Assembly: GCA_047967505.1 (NCBI GenBank)
Contig: CM106539.1
DNA from: Dipteris shenzhenensis
Taxonomy: Eukaryota > Polypodiophyta > Polypodiopsida > Gleicheniales
DNA length: 64,000 bases
Strand: one strand, 5' to 3'
Shown: one piece after another, positions 43,241-52,949 of the stretch
How the letters are laid out: each line of letters starts with the position of its first letter
Position numbering within the stretch: position 1 is the first letter of the stretch
Notes under the pieces: generated by a model
The model's database searches: none
The model's input: the letters and a program-made list of their open reading frames with translations, nothing else
Told to the model about the DNA's origin: nothing
Translations under genes and position numbers: made by a program

Positions 43241-44130
43241 GCATAAGCATAAGCATGAGCTTATGCTCATGCTTATGCATATGCATAAGCATGAGCTATA
43301 TGCATAAGAATAAGCATGAGCTCATGCTTATGCTTATGCTTAAGCATAAGCATGAGCATAAGAAAATGAGACATATGCTCATGCTTATGCTTATGCATGA
43401 GCATAAGCGAAGTAAACATATGCTCATGCATAAGCATGAGCATATGTCTCTTTTTTCCCCCTTCTCTTATTCTCTCTTTCCCCCTTCTCGCTTTCCTTTC
43501 CCCTTTCCTTTCCCTCTTATTCTCTATTTCCCCCTTCTCTTATGCTCATGCATAAGCATAAGCATGAGCTTATGCTTATGCTTATGCTTAAGCATAAGCA
43601 TGAGCATAAGAAAATGAGACATATGCTCATGCTTATGCTTATGCATGAGCATAAGCAAAGTAGACATATGCTCATGCATAAGCATGAGCATATGTCTCTT
43701 TTTTCCCCCTGCTCTTATTCTCTCTTTCCCTCTTCTCTCTTTCCTTTCCCTCTTTCCTTTCCCTCTTATTCTCTATTTCCCCCTTCTCTTATGCTCTTCT
43801 CTCATTTCCCTCTTCTCTTATGCTCTTCTCTTATGCTCTTTTTTCCCCCCTTCTCTTCCTCTTATGCTCTTCTCTTATGAGCATAAGCATAAGCATGAGC
43901 ATAAGAATGCGTATGCTTATGCATGAGCATAAGAGATTCCTCTTCTCTTATGCTCTTCTCTCATTTCCCTCTTCTCTTCCCTCTTCTTCAGATTCCTCTT
44001 CTCTTCCTCTTCTTCTCTTCCTCTTCTTCTCTTCCTCTTCTTCTCTCTTTCCCCCTTCTCTTATGCTCATGCATAAACATAAGCATGAGCATAAGAATGC
44101 TTATGCTTATGCATGAGCATAAGAGATTCC
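43230..44130. repeat. Palindromic ATGCTTATGC/GCATAAGCAT arrays in pyrimidine-rich sequence
   Basis: Blocks of alternating ATGCTCATGC and GCATAAGCAT form long imperfect hairpins. A unit of about 300 bases is tandemly duplicated (about 43221-43500 and 43534-43760), with shorter blocks at 43875-43935 and 44062-44130. CTTCTC/TTCCTC runs separate them and continue to about 44400. His/Lys/Met frames here are not genes. Confidence 0.85.
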
Positions 44131-44457
44131 TCTTCTCTTATGCTCTTCTCTCTTCTCCTCTCTTCCCCTCTCCTTTCCCTCTTCTTTCTCTCTTCTTTCT
44201 CTCTTCTTCCTCTTCTCTCCCTCTTCTTCCTCTTCTTCCTCTTCCTTTCCCTCTTCTCTCCTCTTCTTTCCCTCTTTCCTTTCCCTCTTCTTCCTCTTCT
44301 CCTCCCCCTTCTCTTTTCCCTCTTCTCTCCCTCTTCTTCAGATTCCTCTTCCTCTTCCTTCTTCCTCTTCTTTCCCTCTTTGCCTATGCCTATGCCTATG
44401 CCTATGCTTATGTTTGTTTTTTTGTTTTTTGTTTTTGTGTTTGTGTCTATGTTAGAC

Positions 44458-46019
44458 ATGGGATCACGTCGCTCATCTGATGAGTACGGATAGCCTCACA
44501 GGAGAAGAGCTCATGATCTTTATGCTCTAGAGGACTTTGATTCCTCTCAGGCGACTACCACGAGGACTACCCCTGGTCCGACTTCTCTTGGACCTAGCAC
44601 TACGACTACCCCTGGTCCGACTCCTCTTCCACGTAGCACTGCGACTACCTCTCGGGGAACTCCTTTGCTAGCCGCACATGGCTTTGTCGGGAGTCCCGAC
44701 GAGTTTGTAGCACAGATGAGCGATGAGGAGGTAGCGAGATTCCTCTCTCTGCTATCTCAGAGGACCTCAGCAATTCCCTCCCCTACACCGATGGGTGGAC
44801 GTACTGCCCAGCCGTCCCCTCATGCCCCTTCGACCGAGGGGTCATCACTTGCGCATGCCTCTCGTAAGGGAAGGAAGAGTAGAAAGGGCGGCTCATGTTG
44901 TGCTGACTCGGGAGATGTAGACGAGTCAGCACACTCACATTCCTACATGTCTCCACTTGGTTTGGAGACACAGTATCAGTTAGGTCCCTTTCCCTCTCCT
45001 ACTCCCACTGCTACTCCCTGCTCCGAAAGCTCTCGCGCATCTTCCACTCCTTCTGACTCTGCTACCGTCAGTCCTCCTTACTCATCAGGGGATCTCTCCT
45101 ATCAAATCACAGCTGCCAGAGAGATAATAGAAGATAGAAAGGGCAAAGAAGTGATGGCCACCATGAGGAGGTTGATGAGCCATCACTTCAAGAGCGGCAT
45201 AAATACCGATTGGCGGTATCAAGATGGCCAAAAGAAGCAGCGGTCATCGATGAGTTGAAACAAAAATACCCTAACCCGCCAAATTGGGAGTTTAATGAGG
45301 ATTATATGCGAGAGCGCATGGGTTTGGTCTTGAAGCATCGTAGATCAACCTTGCGTACTTCCATCACAAAGGGGTTGGCTAAACCCAGCTGGGCAGACAA
45401 AGCTGATTGGAAGTTCTTCAAGAAGCAGAATAGGGACCAGCCCGAATTGTTCGAGGGTCAGAGGAGGGCTATGAAGAGACGGCTGGACGTCGTAGGTACT
45501 TTGCACTTTGGTGCAGGCGGACGGTTGGCGTTCGAGGCAACCGTGGTAAGTCTACTTCTTCTCATTTAATGTATTGTTCTATTTGTTTTACTACATATTA
45601 CGTGCACTTTAGCTAACTCTAACTCTCATAAATTGGATCCACAGCAAGCTGCGATGGGTCATTTTCCTACAGATGCAGAGACACGACACGCATTTAGGAT
45701 AGGAACAAAGCCGTGGTTTATTGAGCAAGAGGCAATGGGAGCGACGGTCGATTGGGCTGAGGTGGCTGCTCGCACGGTATAAGTTTACTCCTACTTGTAA
45801 TCTCACTTTTTAAATTGTTTTATTTTTTAAGTTCCAATCTAATTTTTTATTTATATGGTTGACTCTTAGGGTCAAAGCTCAAGCGTCCCATCATCGGAGG
45901 CGAGCGATCAACAGGGCCAGGGATCAGACGCACATGACGAGGATGAGGGAGAAGAACCAGGTGACGAGGACCAAGGAACATGCCAACAAGATGAGGACGA
46001 TTCGGATTCGGATGACTAG
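44458..46019 (+). pseudogene. CACTA-1 accessory gene (Transposase_24-like), three exons, broken
   Basis: Exon 1 44458-45545: MGSRRSSDEYG then TAG (44491-44493), a TTTPGPTPL-type Thr/Pro repeat, MSDEEVARFLSLLSQRTS, a frameshift near 45228, then KQKYPNPPNWEF, HRRSTLRTSI, and HFGAGGRLAFEATV. Intron 45546-45644 (GTAAGT...CACAG). Exon 2 45645-45776. Intron 45777-45869 (GTATAA...CTTAG). Exon 3 45870-46019 is Asp/Glu-rich and ends DDSDSDD. The YPNPPN and HFGAGG motifs are shared with the CACTA-2 gene at 61729-63169. Its family role is binding the subterminal repeats in support of transposition (by analogy with TNPA). One stop and one frameshift break it. Confidence 0.8.
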
Positions 46020-46252
46020 TAGTAGTAGTAGTGGTAGTAGCATTTTCTTCGCCCTGTATGTCATTTTGTATATCCACTCGTTTGAGCAATTTTGTATCGC
46101 CCTTTCGAAAGGGTAATTTTGTTACAAACAATGTTGTATATGTCCGACATGTATATGCTTTTGTTGCTTGATCATTTCATTTGAGCGATTTTGTATCACC
46201 CTTTTCGCAAGGGAAATTTTGTTATAAAAAAACTTTGTTTTGTAATTACAAA

Positions 46253-46324
46253 AAAAAAAAAGGATTAGTGGGGCTAAACAGGGCCATAGCAAGCCCTGTT
46301 TAGCCCCACTAACTCTTTTTTTTT
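46253..46324. terminator. Long hairpin with A/T arms at the accessory gene 3' end
   Basis: Perfect 18-base arms (AGTGGGGCTAAACAGGGC at 46267-46284 and its complement at 46293-46310) around an 8-base loop. An A-run before and a T-run after extend the pairing to about 30 bases. Lies 230 bases after the stop codon and just before the right repeat array. A terminator or insulator role is a guess; it could be a small foldback insertion. Confidence 0.5.
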
Positions 46325-46335
46325 AGTTCTGTTAA

Positions 46336-46470
46336 TCGTTGCTATATAGCGACGTTTACCAGTGTCGCTATATAGCGACGATTAACAGTATCGCTATATA
46401 GCGACGTTTGTCATCGTCGCTATATAGCGACGGTTCTTTTTCGACACTTTTAGCGACTTTTATAGCGATG
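46336..46470. repeat. CACTA-1 right subterminal palindrome array
   Basis: GTCGCTATATAGCGAC copies at about 46338-46353 (one mismatch), 46364-46379, 46389-46404 (one mismatch) and 46416-46431, then degraded halves TTTTAGCGAC and TTTATAGCGA. Confidence 0.9.
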
Positions 46471-46551
46471 TTTGCACCCGTGAAAAAAAAAAATTTAATG
46501 TAAAAAGCATCGTTATTTTCGTCGGAAAAGGGCCTATGCCTTGTAGTGTTT

Positions 46552-46624
46552 GTGTGTATTCCCCCATTGTGTATGTGAGAAAGCTGCAAGTGAGACTCCT
46601 TACTTCTCTCCCACTCTCTTCACA
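46552..46624 (+). repeat. Copia-A 3' LTR, last part
   Basis: GTGTGTATTCCCCCATTG...CTCTTCACA, continuing the LTR interrupted at 37423. Confidence 0.9.
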
Positions 46625-46829
46625 CATATATCTTCTATTGACTTATTATTATTATTGAGCGATGTAGAAAGCGGGGAATCTATGACCTATACACACTTTC
46701 CAAAATTTGGAGGAAACCAAGATATAATTATACTGCATCAAAAAATAAACAAACATTAGCTCATTATATTTAATCAATATATAAATAATAAGCCAAGATA
46801 AAGTTTGTATCAAACCTGAGGATGGCCAT

Positions 46830-49800
46830 TATAACTTTATCATTAACCTCTTTCCCTCGATATCTTAGGATTTGAATCTCTTCTTCACCAAATGATAGAT
46901 ATTGAGGTTGCTATCCAATGAGAACCTAAACATCAAAGTTGCTTCCTATTTCTTGTATCTTAGACAAATCTTTAGAATTCTTCAGCGTGAGCTGCACCAT
47001 CATCATATGCTCTAAGTTCCCATATAAGCAAAGTAACTGACTCTCTATGTTAGGAAAGTCTTTCGATGATCCTTTTATTGTCTTAAATATTTCACTTTCA
47101 ATTTTTCCAGCAATCAACATATCAATTAAACTTGAAGGAAATATTGTGGCCTTCCTGACTTCAGATCCATGTGAAATCATTTCTTCTTCCTTCCCCTTTG
47201 CTGTCTATAAAAAATACAAAATCTTGTGAGATTGATAGGTTATAGTTAAATCTAATGCTTGTAAAAGAAAAGTAAAGGGTCATACCAGGATATATGTCCA
47301 TGATTTCTTTGCATAATCTTGTGAGCCAGGAAGATCATCCATGTCTTCGTCTGCAATCATCTATGCATCACCTTCATCTTTATCCTGGGAGCCATCAAGA
47401 TCATCCATGTCATCATCTCCAATCCTCTTATGTTCCACCTCTTTCTCGTAGTCGACAGTTCTAGATCAGCTTGCAAGTGAAAGTGTGCCATGCAAGCCTT
47501 TCTTTCAATAATATTAGTGGAATATCCTTTTCTGAGAAGATCTTCGAAAACATATCCCATCCATAATAAGGTGACCTCCCAATTAGGCGATTGCAAGTAT
47601 TCCAGCATAGTAATCAAAAGGCTTCCACTTTTTGTTGGACATTCGAAGATTTTGGAGTGCACTTGATGATGAGAGAACCTATGGATTTCTTTCTCATCTA
47701 GCATGAGACGCAAACTCTTGGAAGTCCCCCTTATCTTATGTTGTGGGGACATGGACTCTACATGCGTAAGAGAAATGATTCGAGGCATTGGATCTTTAAT
47801 CCAAGTTCTCTCTTACTTGTCTTGGTTGCATACACACCATTGTAGATCTTGAAATCACAGGCATAAACTTTCTCCAAAGTGTTATGCATCTCTTCCTTGT
47901 TTTCTTTATTGACAAAAATGACAATATTGCAAGTTCTAGCTCTACTAATGGTGGTATATAGTATTCTATCAACGATGAATTGGTGAATATCATTGGAAGA
48001 AAGCTCATCAATAAAAAATACTTGGGGCTTATCTCAACTTGTTTCATCAAGTAAAAAGTCCTCATCCAGATTCTGAAGTGATGTTCACATTGAATTGAAA
48101 GTCATGGTTGACATCCCTTGTTCTTATCAGTTTATGCTCATTCACAAGCTTCTCAACATATGCAATCACCTGTGGTGGGATTTGGACTCTCATGAATAAG
48201 GTGACTACTTCAAACCCATCTTCTTGATTCTTCATCCACTTATGTGCCCGGCATGCCTTTTTCTTAGCTATGGATAAAGCAGCTATATGCTTCACAATAT
48301 TAGGGTCAATATTGCATTAACCAATAGGGATATTTATTTCTGTGAGAAAATATCTAATCGCACTATCCACTGCATCACGTTTCACTTGTATGTTGATGCA
48401 CTCCTCCATGCAATGATCTTTGTCCTTCCTGCCAAAAAACCATTCTTTCTTGAGGAGTTTCTCTATTGCCATTGTTACATAGCTATCTAGAAAATATTTT
48501 ACGGGCCTCCACATTCTTGTTGTCACCTCTTTTTTCTCAACCTTTGACTTTTGTGATAGTAACAAAGGATCTTCATAAGTAACCTCACCCTTCTTGTATG
48601 CATGACAAACTGCCACAACTTGCTCAAACACCTCATCAAGTCAAAAAATTATACTTGTGTAGTTTGCATATCTATCTCTTGCTACCTTGAAGCTTGTGAG
48701 AGATTCTTCCTGTTCTTGACTTCCCCTTGGTACAACTGCACTTAAACATGTATAAAAATTGACTAATGTGTCTGCATATGCTTTTGTGGTAGTTCTTTTC
48801 AAATGTGTTGCTGGAGAACCAAGTGTCGTCCATAGACACCTCGCTTTCATTAGGATTTCTGATGTCGAGGTTATCTTATGTTTTGCAAAAATATCATGAT
48901 TCAGTCTTTCAGACTCAATCAAATGTTTCGTTGGATGCTTAAAATTACATATTGTGGCCATATAAAAATTGAAGGGAAGAACCTTCAAAATTTGCTCTAC
49001 AGTGAGTCTTCTGGAGTCCCTTGCTTGTCTAGCAAGTTCATTACAAGCATATGCATAATGCTGACCATCAATCGGCTCAAATTTACAATGCAGCAAGAAA
49101 TTTCTCTTTGCCTCTTTCAAAAATCTCTCGGAATTCGCCTCTTCACCCTGTTCATGTGGAATTTGTCGAAGGCTTTGTGTGAAGAATTTGCTGAAAGTCT
49201 CCTCAAAATGGGTAGGTCCTTCAAACATAATTCCATTGTCATGGCTACCTATATTTTGATAGAGCATGATTGGACGTAAGACTACATTAGAGACCATGGG
49301 TTTCTTGCCATCCACCAAAGCCTTCAATATCTACATCGCATAAGATATATCAAGATTCCTCTTATTGTTGGTAAAAATAGTTGCTGACTCCACATCTTGA
49401 GCATTCACATCATGGGGATTTTTTCCCCATATATATCCGAAATCATCTTTTGTGATCATCTCATTAAGACACAGATTGAGATTCTTTATTGATATGAACT
49501 CATCTTGATCTTCCTCATCCTCTTAATCTGACTCTTCTTCCTCTATATTTTCTCTATCCTCCTCTTTCTCTTGTACCTAAAGTTTTTGAGCGGAGGAACA
49601 TTGTCTTTTTTTCAAAGTAGCCTTTGGAATTGTGTCCTCATTATCTTTTACCTGTACTTTCTGAATGGAGGAACATTGTCTTTTTGTGAAAGTAGTCTTT
49701 GGAACTGTGGCCCTTGCAATATTAAACTTTTCTATTTTGCGTCTTTCTTTGCCTTTGATAGGTTGCACCAACGTGGCTATGGCTCGTCCTTCCTCTTCTT

Positions 49801-50075
49801 CTGTCTTTTGTATTTCTTTAGTACACAATGGTTGTGTTGCTTCTTCATTTTTCTGTTTGAACGCAACATCTACTTCTGTTTCTATCTCAAAGAGTTTGTG
49901 TGTAGATCATTGATGTGGGGCTCCTTGTCTAGGCTACTTCTAAGCCAAACTAGGAGCTCTCTTATCCTGCTTGTGTCCTCTTTGTTTTTGAAACAAACTA
50001 GCATCCATCTGATCCTTCTCATGCCCTTTCTGTTTTTGAACCAAATTAGCATCCCTCTCATCCTTCTTGTGCCCT
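46830..50075 (-). pseudogene. Degenerate spliced gene with a possible SF1-helicase end
   Basis: Right to left: charged repeats (GHKKDERDANLVQKQK-type, 50075-49930), a duplicated Lys-rich segment (49600-49740), then one frame from about 49530 to 48062 interrupted by stops near 49335, 48641, 48317 and 48062. In a shifted frame it continues FFIDELSSNDIHQF and RILYTTISRARTCNIVIF (about 47980-47920). The LYTTISRAR stretch resembles motif VI of superfamily-1 helicases (pattern LYTAxSRAR). Further open pieces at 47788-47357 and 47180-46926 follow AG/GT boundaries typical of introns. I recognise no specific protein. It may be a host helicase pseudogene, an unknown transposon or an old integrated virus. 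Confidence 0.4.
49884..50075 (-). repeat. 51-base coding-type repeats (GHKKDERDANLVQKQK)
   Basis: Three tandem units of 17 codons: GHKKDERDANLVQKQK, GHEKDQMDASLFQKQR, and a partial GHKQDKRAPSLA. Charged residues at fixed positions suggest a real repeat domain rather than noise. Confidence 0.6.
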
Positions 50076-50087
50076 CCCTACTCTTTT

Positions 50088-50836
50088 TTTTAAGAAAATG
50101 CGGGTTTATATTAAAAGAAAGAGTCAATATGTACATAATCCAAAAAGTCCCTATGACTTCAAAAAGGGACATCTTTAGCTGTACCAATAGTAACTACAGG
50201 AAAAAAGAAAACTGCTAACTCCATCTCGCAACCACTACACAGTAGTATCTTGAGGCTCTTGTTTGGGGACAATGTGCTCCACCACTCGAAGAACGACTAT
50301 ACCAAGAATTCGAGGGTAGGGACATGATTTTCTAGCTTTGACTTACGGTCTTGGAGCAGGTGGCTGGAAATCCTTTGGGGTGACTTCATTTTGAGCTTTG
50401 AAGGTAACACTTGCTAGGCTGTTTCTTGAGACATGCATCTTAAACACCAAACGAGGTTGAGGGGGAGAAAATGCAGGAGGCAAAGTCGGAGACGGCATAG
50501 TATAGGCAGGAGGAGGAAGAGGAGAGGCAGTAGTAGTATTAGTAGCCGGAGACAAGGGGAGCAAGGGAGAAGCCGTATGAGGAAGTCAAGAAGCAGGCAT
50601 AGGGAGCACAGGGAAGGAGAATGTGGGCATAGGTTCCTTGGCCTGCAGGGCTGTCTGACCAAGGGTATGGAACAATGGAGGGCTAGCTTCTAAAAAATCA
50701 GCCCTCTTTTCCAACCTGCTTTTGCATCTGGCCAACAAAGCAGGCTCTTTTCTCGCAAGCTGCTCATCTTTCTTACAACGTTGTTAAAAATCTTAGAGCA
50801 TCTCTACAACCATAAAGACCATAATATCAAGCTGTG
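50088..50836 (-). mobile_element. LINE remnant, part 2, with poly(A) end
   Basis: Reads on from 29222 if the inversion is undone: HSLILWSLWL (stop) RCSKIFNNVVRK in the same frame, then a Pro-rich stretch (50564-50343) and a 3' end TATAAACCCGCATTTTC followed by an A-run (T-run at 50088-50097 on the plus strand). It was inserted in the helicase-like gene region. Confidence 0.65.
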
Positions 50837-50841
50837 CATAG
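50837..50841 (-). repeat. Copia-C target duplication, right copy (inverted)
   Basis: CATAG on the plus strand, the reverse complement of CTATG at 29218-29222, directly outside the LTR end at 50842. Confidence 0.85.
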
Positions 50842-51565
50842 TGTAAGAAAATAATACAATGTCTGTGCTCAACAGATAACAGGATCTCGTACACAAGAGA
50901 GAAAACAAGATAGTATGGTGAATAAAAAATTTGATTACTGTAGAACTGATACAATAGATGGTGCTGCCTCCCAATCGTGCGCTCCTGTGAAAGAAGCTTC
51001 GATGGTGTGCTGGAAACAGTAGAAGATGGAGGCTGGATGCTAAGGAATCAGGGTTGCTGTAGCGAGTGATGAAATGGGCTTCACGGGCTTGCTCTTATAT
51101 AGCCACCAGTCATAGTTGGTTAGGCTCAATTGGGTGACCGACCCAGTCCGCCCAAATCGGTCGACTCGGGGTCGGTAGGCCATCGACCAAACGATAGAAC
51201 AGGTGCACAAAACAGAGCAACTAACCTATGGTCTCCGTTCGGCCCAGAGCCATCCAGGATCATCTGAGGCTCCAAACGGGCCCTGTAACCCGAGAGTGGA
51301 CTACCCTGAGAAATGCTCTGTCTACCCTTAGTGCGGTCAGTCAAGGGATGCCTTCCCGCGCTTGCATGTAGCCTAGTTGGCAGTGTGCCAACTCTATCTG
51401 AAGCCGTCCAGCCATCAGGCCACACATGGCCCCCATCTGGTGTCCAAACCAGGACCTACCGGATAACCGAGCTACTCAAATGCCTTCTCCTCATATGGGG
51501 GGCTTACAAGTAGAGTTAGCTGGTTCCCGCGTAGTTACACGAGAGTGGAGCATTGATATCTAACA
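50842..51565 (-). repeat. Copia-C 3' LTR
   Basis: 724 bases; reverse complement of 29223-29954 with scattered substitutions. On the minus strand it begins TGTTAGATATC and ends TTTTCTTACA. Confidence 0.9.
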
Positions 51566-51595
51566 CCCCCCCTCAATGTCCACCCGCAAGTGAAC

Positions 51596-52750
51596 TTACT
51601 TTTTCGGTTCAATGAAAAGTTGATGAAGATGCCTCTTCAGCAAGTCTCTTCCAAGAGCCTTCATGAAGATGTCCACAGCAATCTCTGTAGTCAGACAGTA
51701 CACCAAGTCGACCTCTCCATCCATGATGAGCTCGCGTACAAAGTGATATTGAATCTCAATGTGTTTTGTGCTAGCGTGGAACATCGAGTTCTTTGCAATC
51801 ACCATGCAACTCTGATTGTCACATGATAACTGTGTAGGCTTGTTCTGCACTGCACCCATGTCCCCCAAAATCCTCCTCAACCACACTGCTTGGCTAGAAG
51901 CAAAGCATGCAGATTTGTACTTGGCCTCAGTAGAAGAAAGAGCAACTGTGGGTTGCTTCTTGCTGACCCATGGCACAACTCCAGATCCAAGTGAGAAACA
52001 GTACCCTGTCACTGATCTCCTACTGTCCACGTCTCCTGCCCAATCCGAGTCACAGAATCTGATCAAGATGTTGCCCTTGGTATAGGTGATGCCATAATCA
52101 AGATGTTGCCCTTGGTATAGGTGTGCCTTTGATGTATTTCAGCACCTGCATCCCTGCCCTCCAATGGTTCTCTCGGGGCTTATTGGAAAACCTGCTTAGT
52201 ACACCAGTCGCAAAGCTGATGTCCAGCTGTGTGTTGCACAGGTAAATCAAGCTACCCACAAGCCTTCTGTACTTCGCTTCGTCCACCAGTGGTGATGAAT
52301 CCTTGTTCGAGAGCTTCGCGTCAACCTCCATAGGGGTACCAACTGTCTTGCACTCAGCCATGCCAAATGCCTTCAGTATCTCTCCAGCATACTTCAGCTG
52401 TGAAATGAAGATCTGTTTCGGCTCCTACCAAACTTCAATCCCCAAACAGAAATGCATCAGTCTGAGGTCTGTCATTTCAAACTCTCTTCCTAGCAAATGC
52501 TTCGTCTGCGAGATCTTCTCTTCATGGTTCCCTATTATGACAAGGTCGTCCACATAAAGGACCATGATCATACACCTGCCTCCTTCTCCAAAGATATACA
52601 AGTTTGCATCAGATGGGCTCCTCCTGAACCGGTTTTGCAGAAAGTAGGCATCGATTCGCTGGTACCATGCTCGTGGGGCCTGTTTCAACCCGTAAAGTGC
52701 CTTCTTCAATTTGCAGACTTTACCTTCTGAACTAGGGATCTCAAAACCTA
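51596..52750 (-). pseudogene. Copia-C pol, second half (RT end and RNase H)
   Basis: LKKALYGLKQAPRAWYQ, MVLYVDDLVIIG (about 52565), then frame-shifted VGSLIYLCNTQLDISFATGV, and RNase H FCDSDWAGDVDSRRSVTGY (52062), SSTEAKYKSACFAS, and HASTKHIEIQYHFVRE. A tandem duplication of about 35 bases near 52058-52130 (ATCAAGATGTTGCCCTTGG twice) breaks the frame before RNase H. Confidence 0.85.
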
Positions 52751-52751
52751 G

Positions 52752-52881
52752 ATGGAAGAAGAAGAGAGAGAGACAGAGAGCCACACAAGTTTTGGTGGGT
52801 GCAGAACCACCCTAACCTTCTTTTTCATTCATTTATATATGTGTTTGAGTATTGTACATAACCGGGGTAAAGGCACAATGA
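52752..52881 (-). repeat. Copia-B 3' LTR, truncated
   Basis: Matches 58471-58600 (CCACACAAGTTTTGGTGGGTG...GGCACAATGA). The terminal piece containing GAGAGTGCTCTCA is absent, replaced by copia-C sequence. The polypurine tract (minus-strand AAGTGGGAGGTTGTGGGGG) lies at about 52889-52911. Confidence 0.85.
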
Positions 52882-52949
52882 ACTTTAACCCCCACAACCT
52901 CCCACTTAAAGGACAATGTGCCTTTAAGGGAGAACAACCAGTGAGCATA

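Larger units (their letters stand above)
37424..46548. mobile_element. CACTA (En/Spm-type) transposon 'CACTA-1', complete ends
   Basis: 9,125 bases from CACTACTACACAC to the complement of CACTACAAGGCA, flanked by the 3-base duplication TTT (37421-37423, 46549-46551) inside a copia-A LTR. Uninterrupted LTR copies at 9381-9735 and 32110-32273 show the empty site. It carries divergent genes: TNP2-like transposase (-) and a Transposase_24-like accessory gene (+). Palindromic GTCGCTATATAGCGAC arrays lie near both ends and between the genes. Confidence 0.95.
32110..46624 (+). mobile_element. Ty1/copia 'copia-A', host of CACTA-1 and copia-B
   Basis: Part of the 5' LTR (32110-32273), primer site, gag-pol, polypurine tract (CGAGGGGGAG) and a 3' LTR split by CACTA-1. 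The first part of the 5' LTR is at 58601-58799 on the opposite strand, beyond copia-B. The outer flanks, read in element orientation, are CAGAT (58804-58800) and CATAT (46625-46629), a 4/5 match for a target duplication. Minus-oriented before the inversion. Confidence 0.9.
50842..52750 (-). mobile_element. Ty1/copia 'copia-C', 3' half, inverted
   Basis: Reverse transcriptase from GFEIPSSEGKVCKLKKALYG onwards, RNase H, polypurine tract (minus-strand G-run at 51566-51574) and 3' LTR. It starts exactly where the plus-strand half at 32104 stops, with about five codons missing. Confidence 0.9.

Noticed and set aside
43081-44493. Open frames of Ser/Leu/Phe or His/Lys/Met repeats
   Set aside because: Low-complexity pyrimidine runs and ATGC palindromes; they lie in a predicted leader intron.
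37520-46470. Regularly repeated palindromes, CRISPR-like at first sight
   Set aside because: No constant spacer length, plant transposon context, and the arrays sit at CACTA subterminal positions.
46830-50075. Calling this region an integrated viral genome
   Set aside because: Only one helicase-like motif is visible; no capsid, polymerase or other viral hallmark was recognised.
29223-52750. Copia-C halves as two independent truncated insertions
   Set aside because: Halves meet within about five codons, share one target duplication and restore the LINE frame; chance is not a reasonable explanation.
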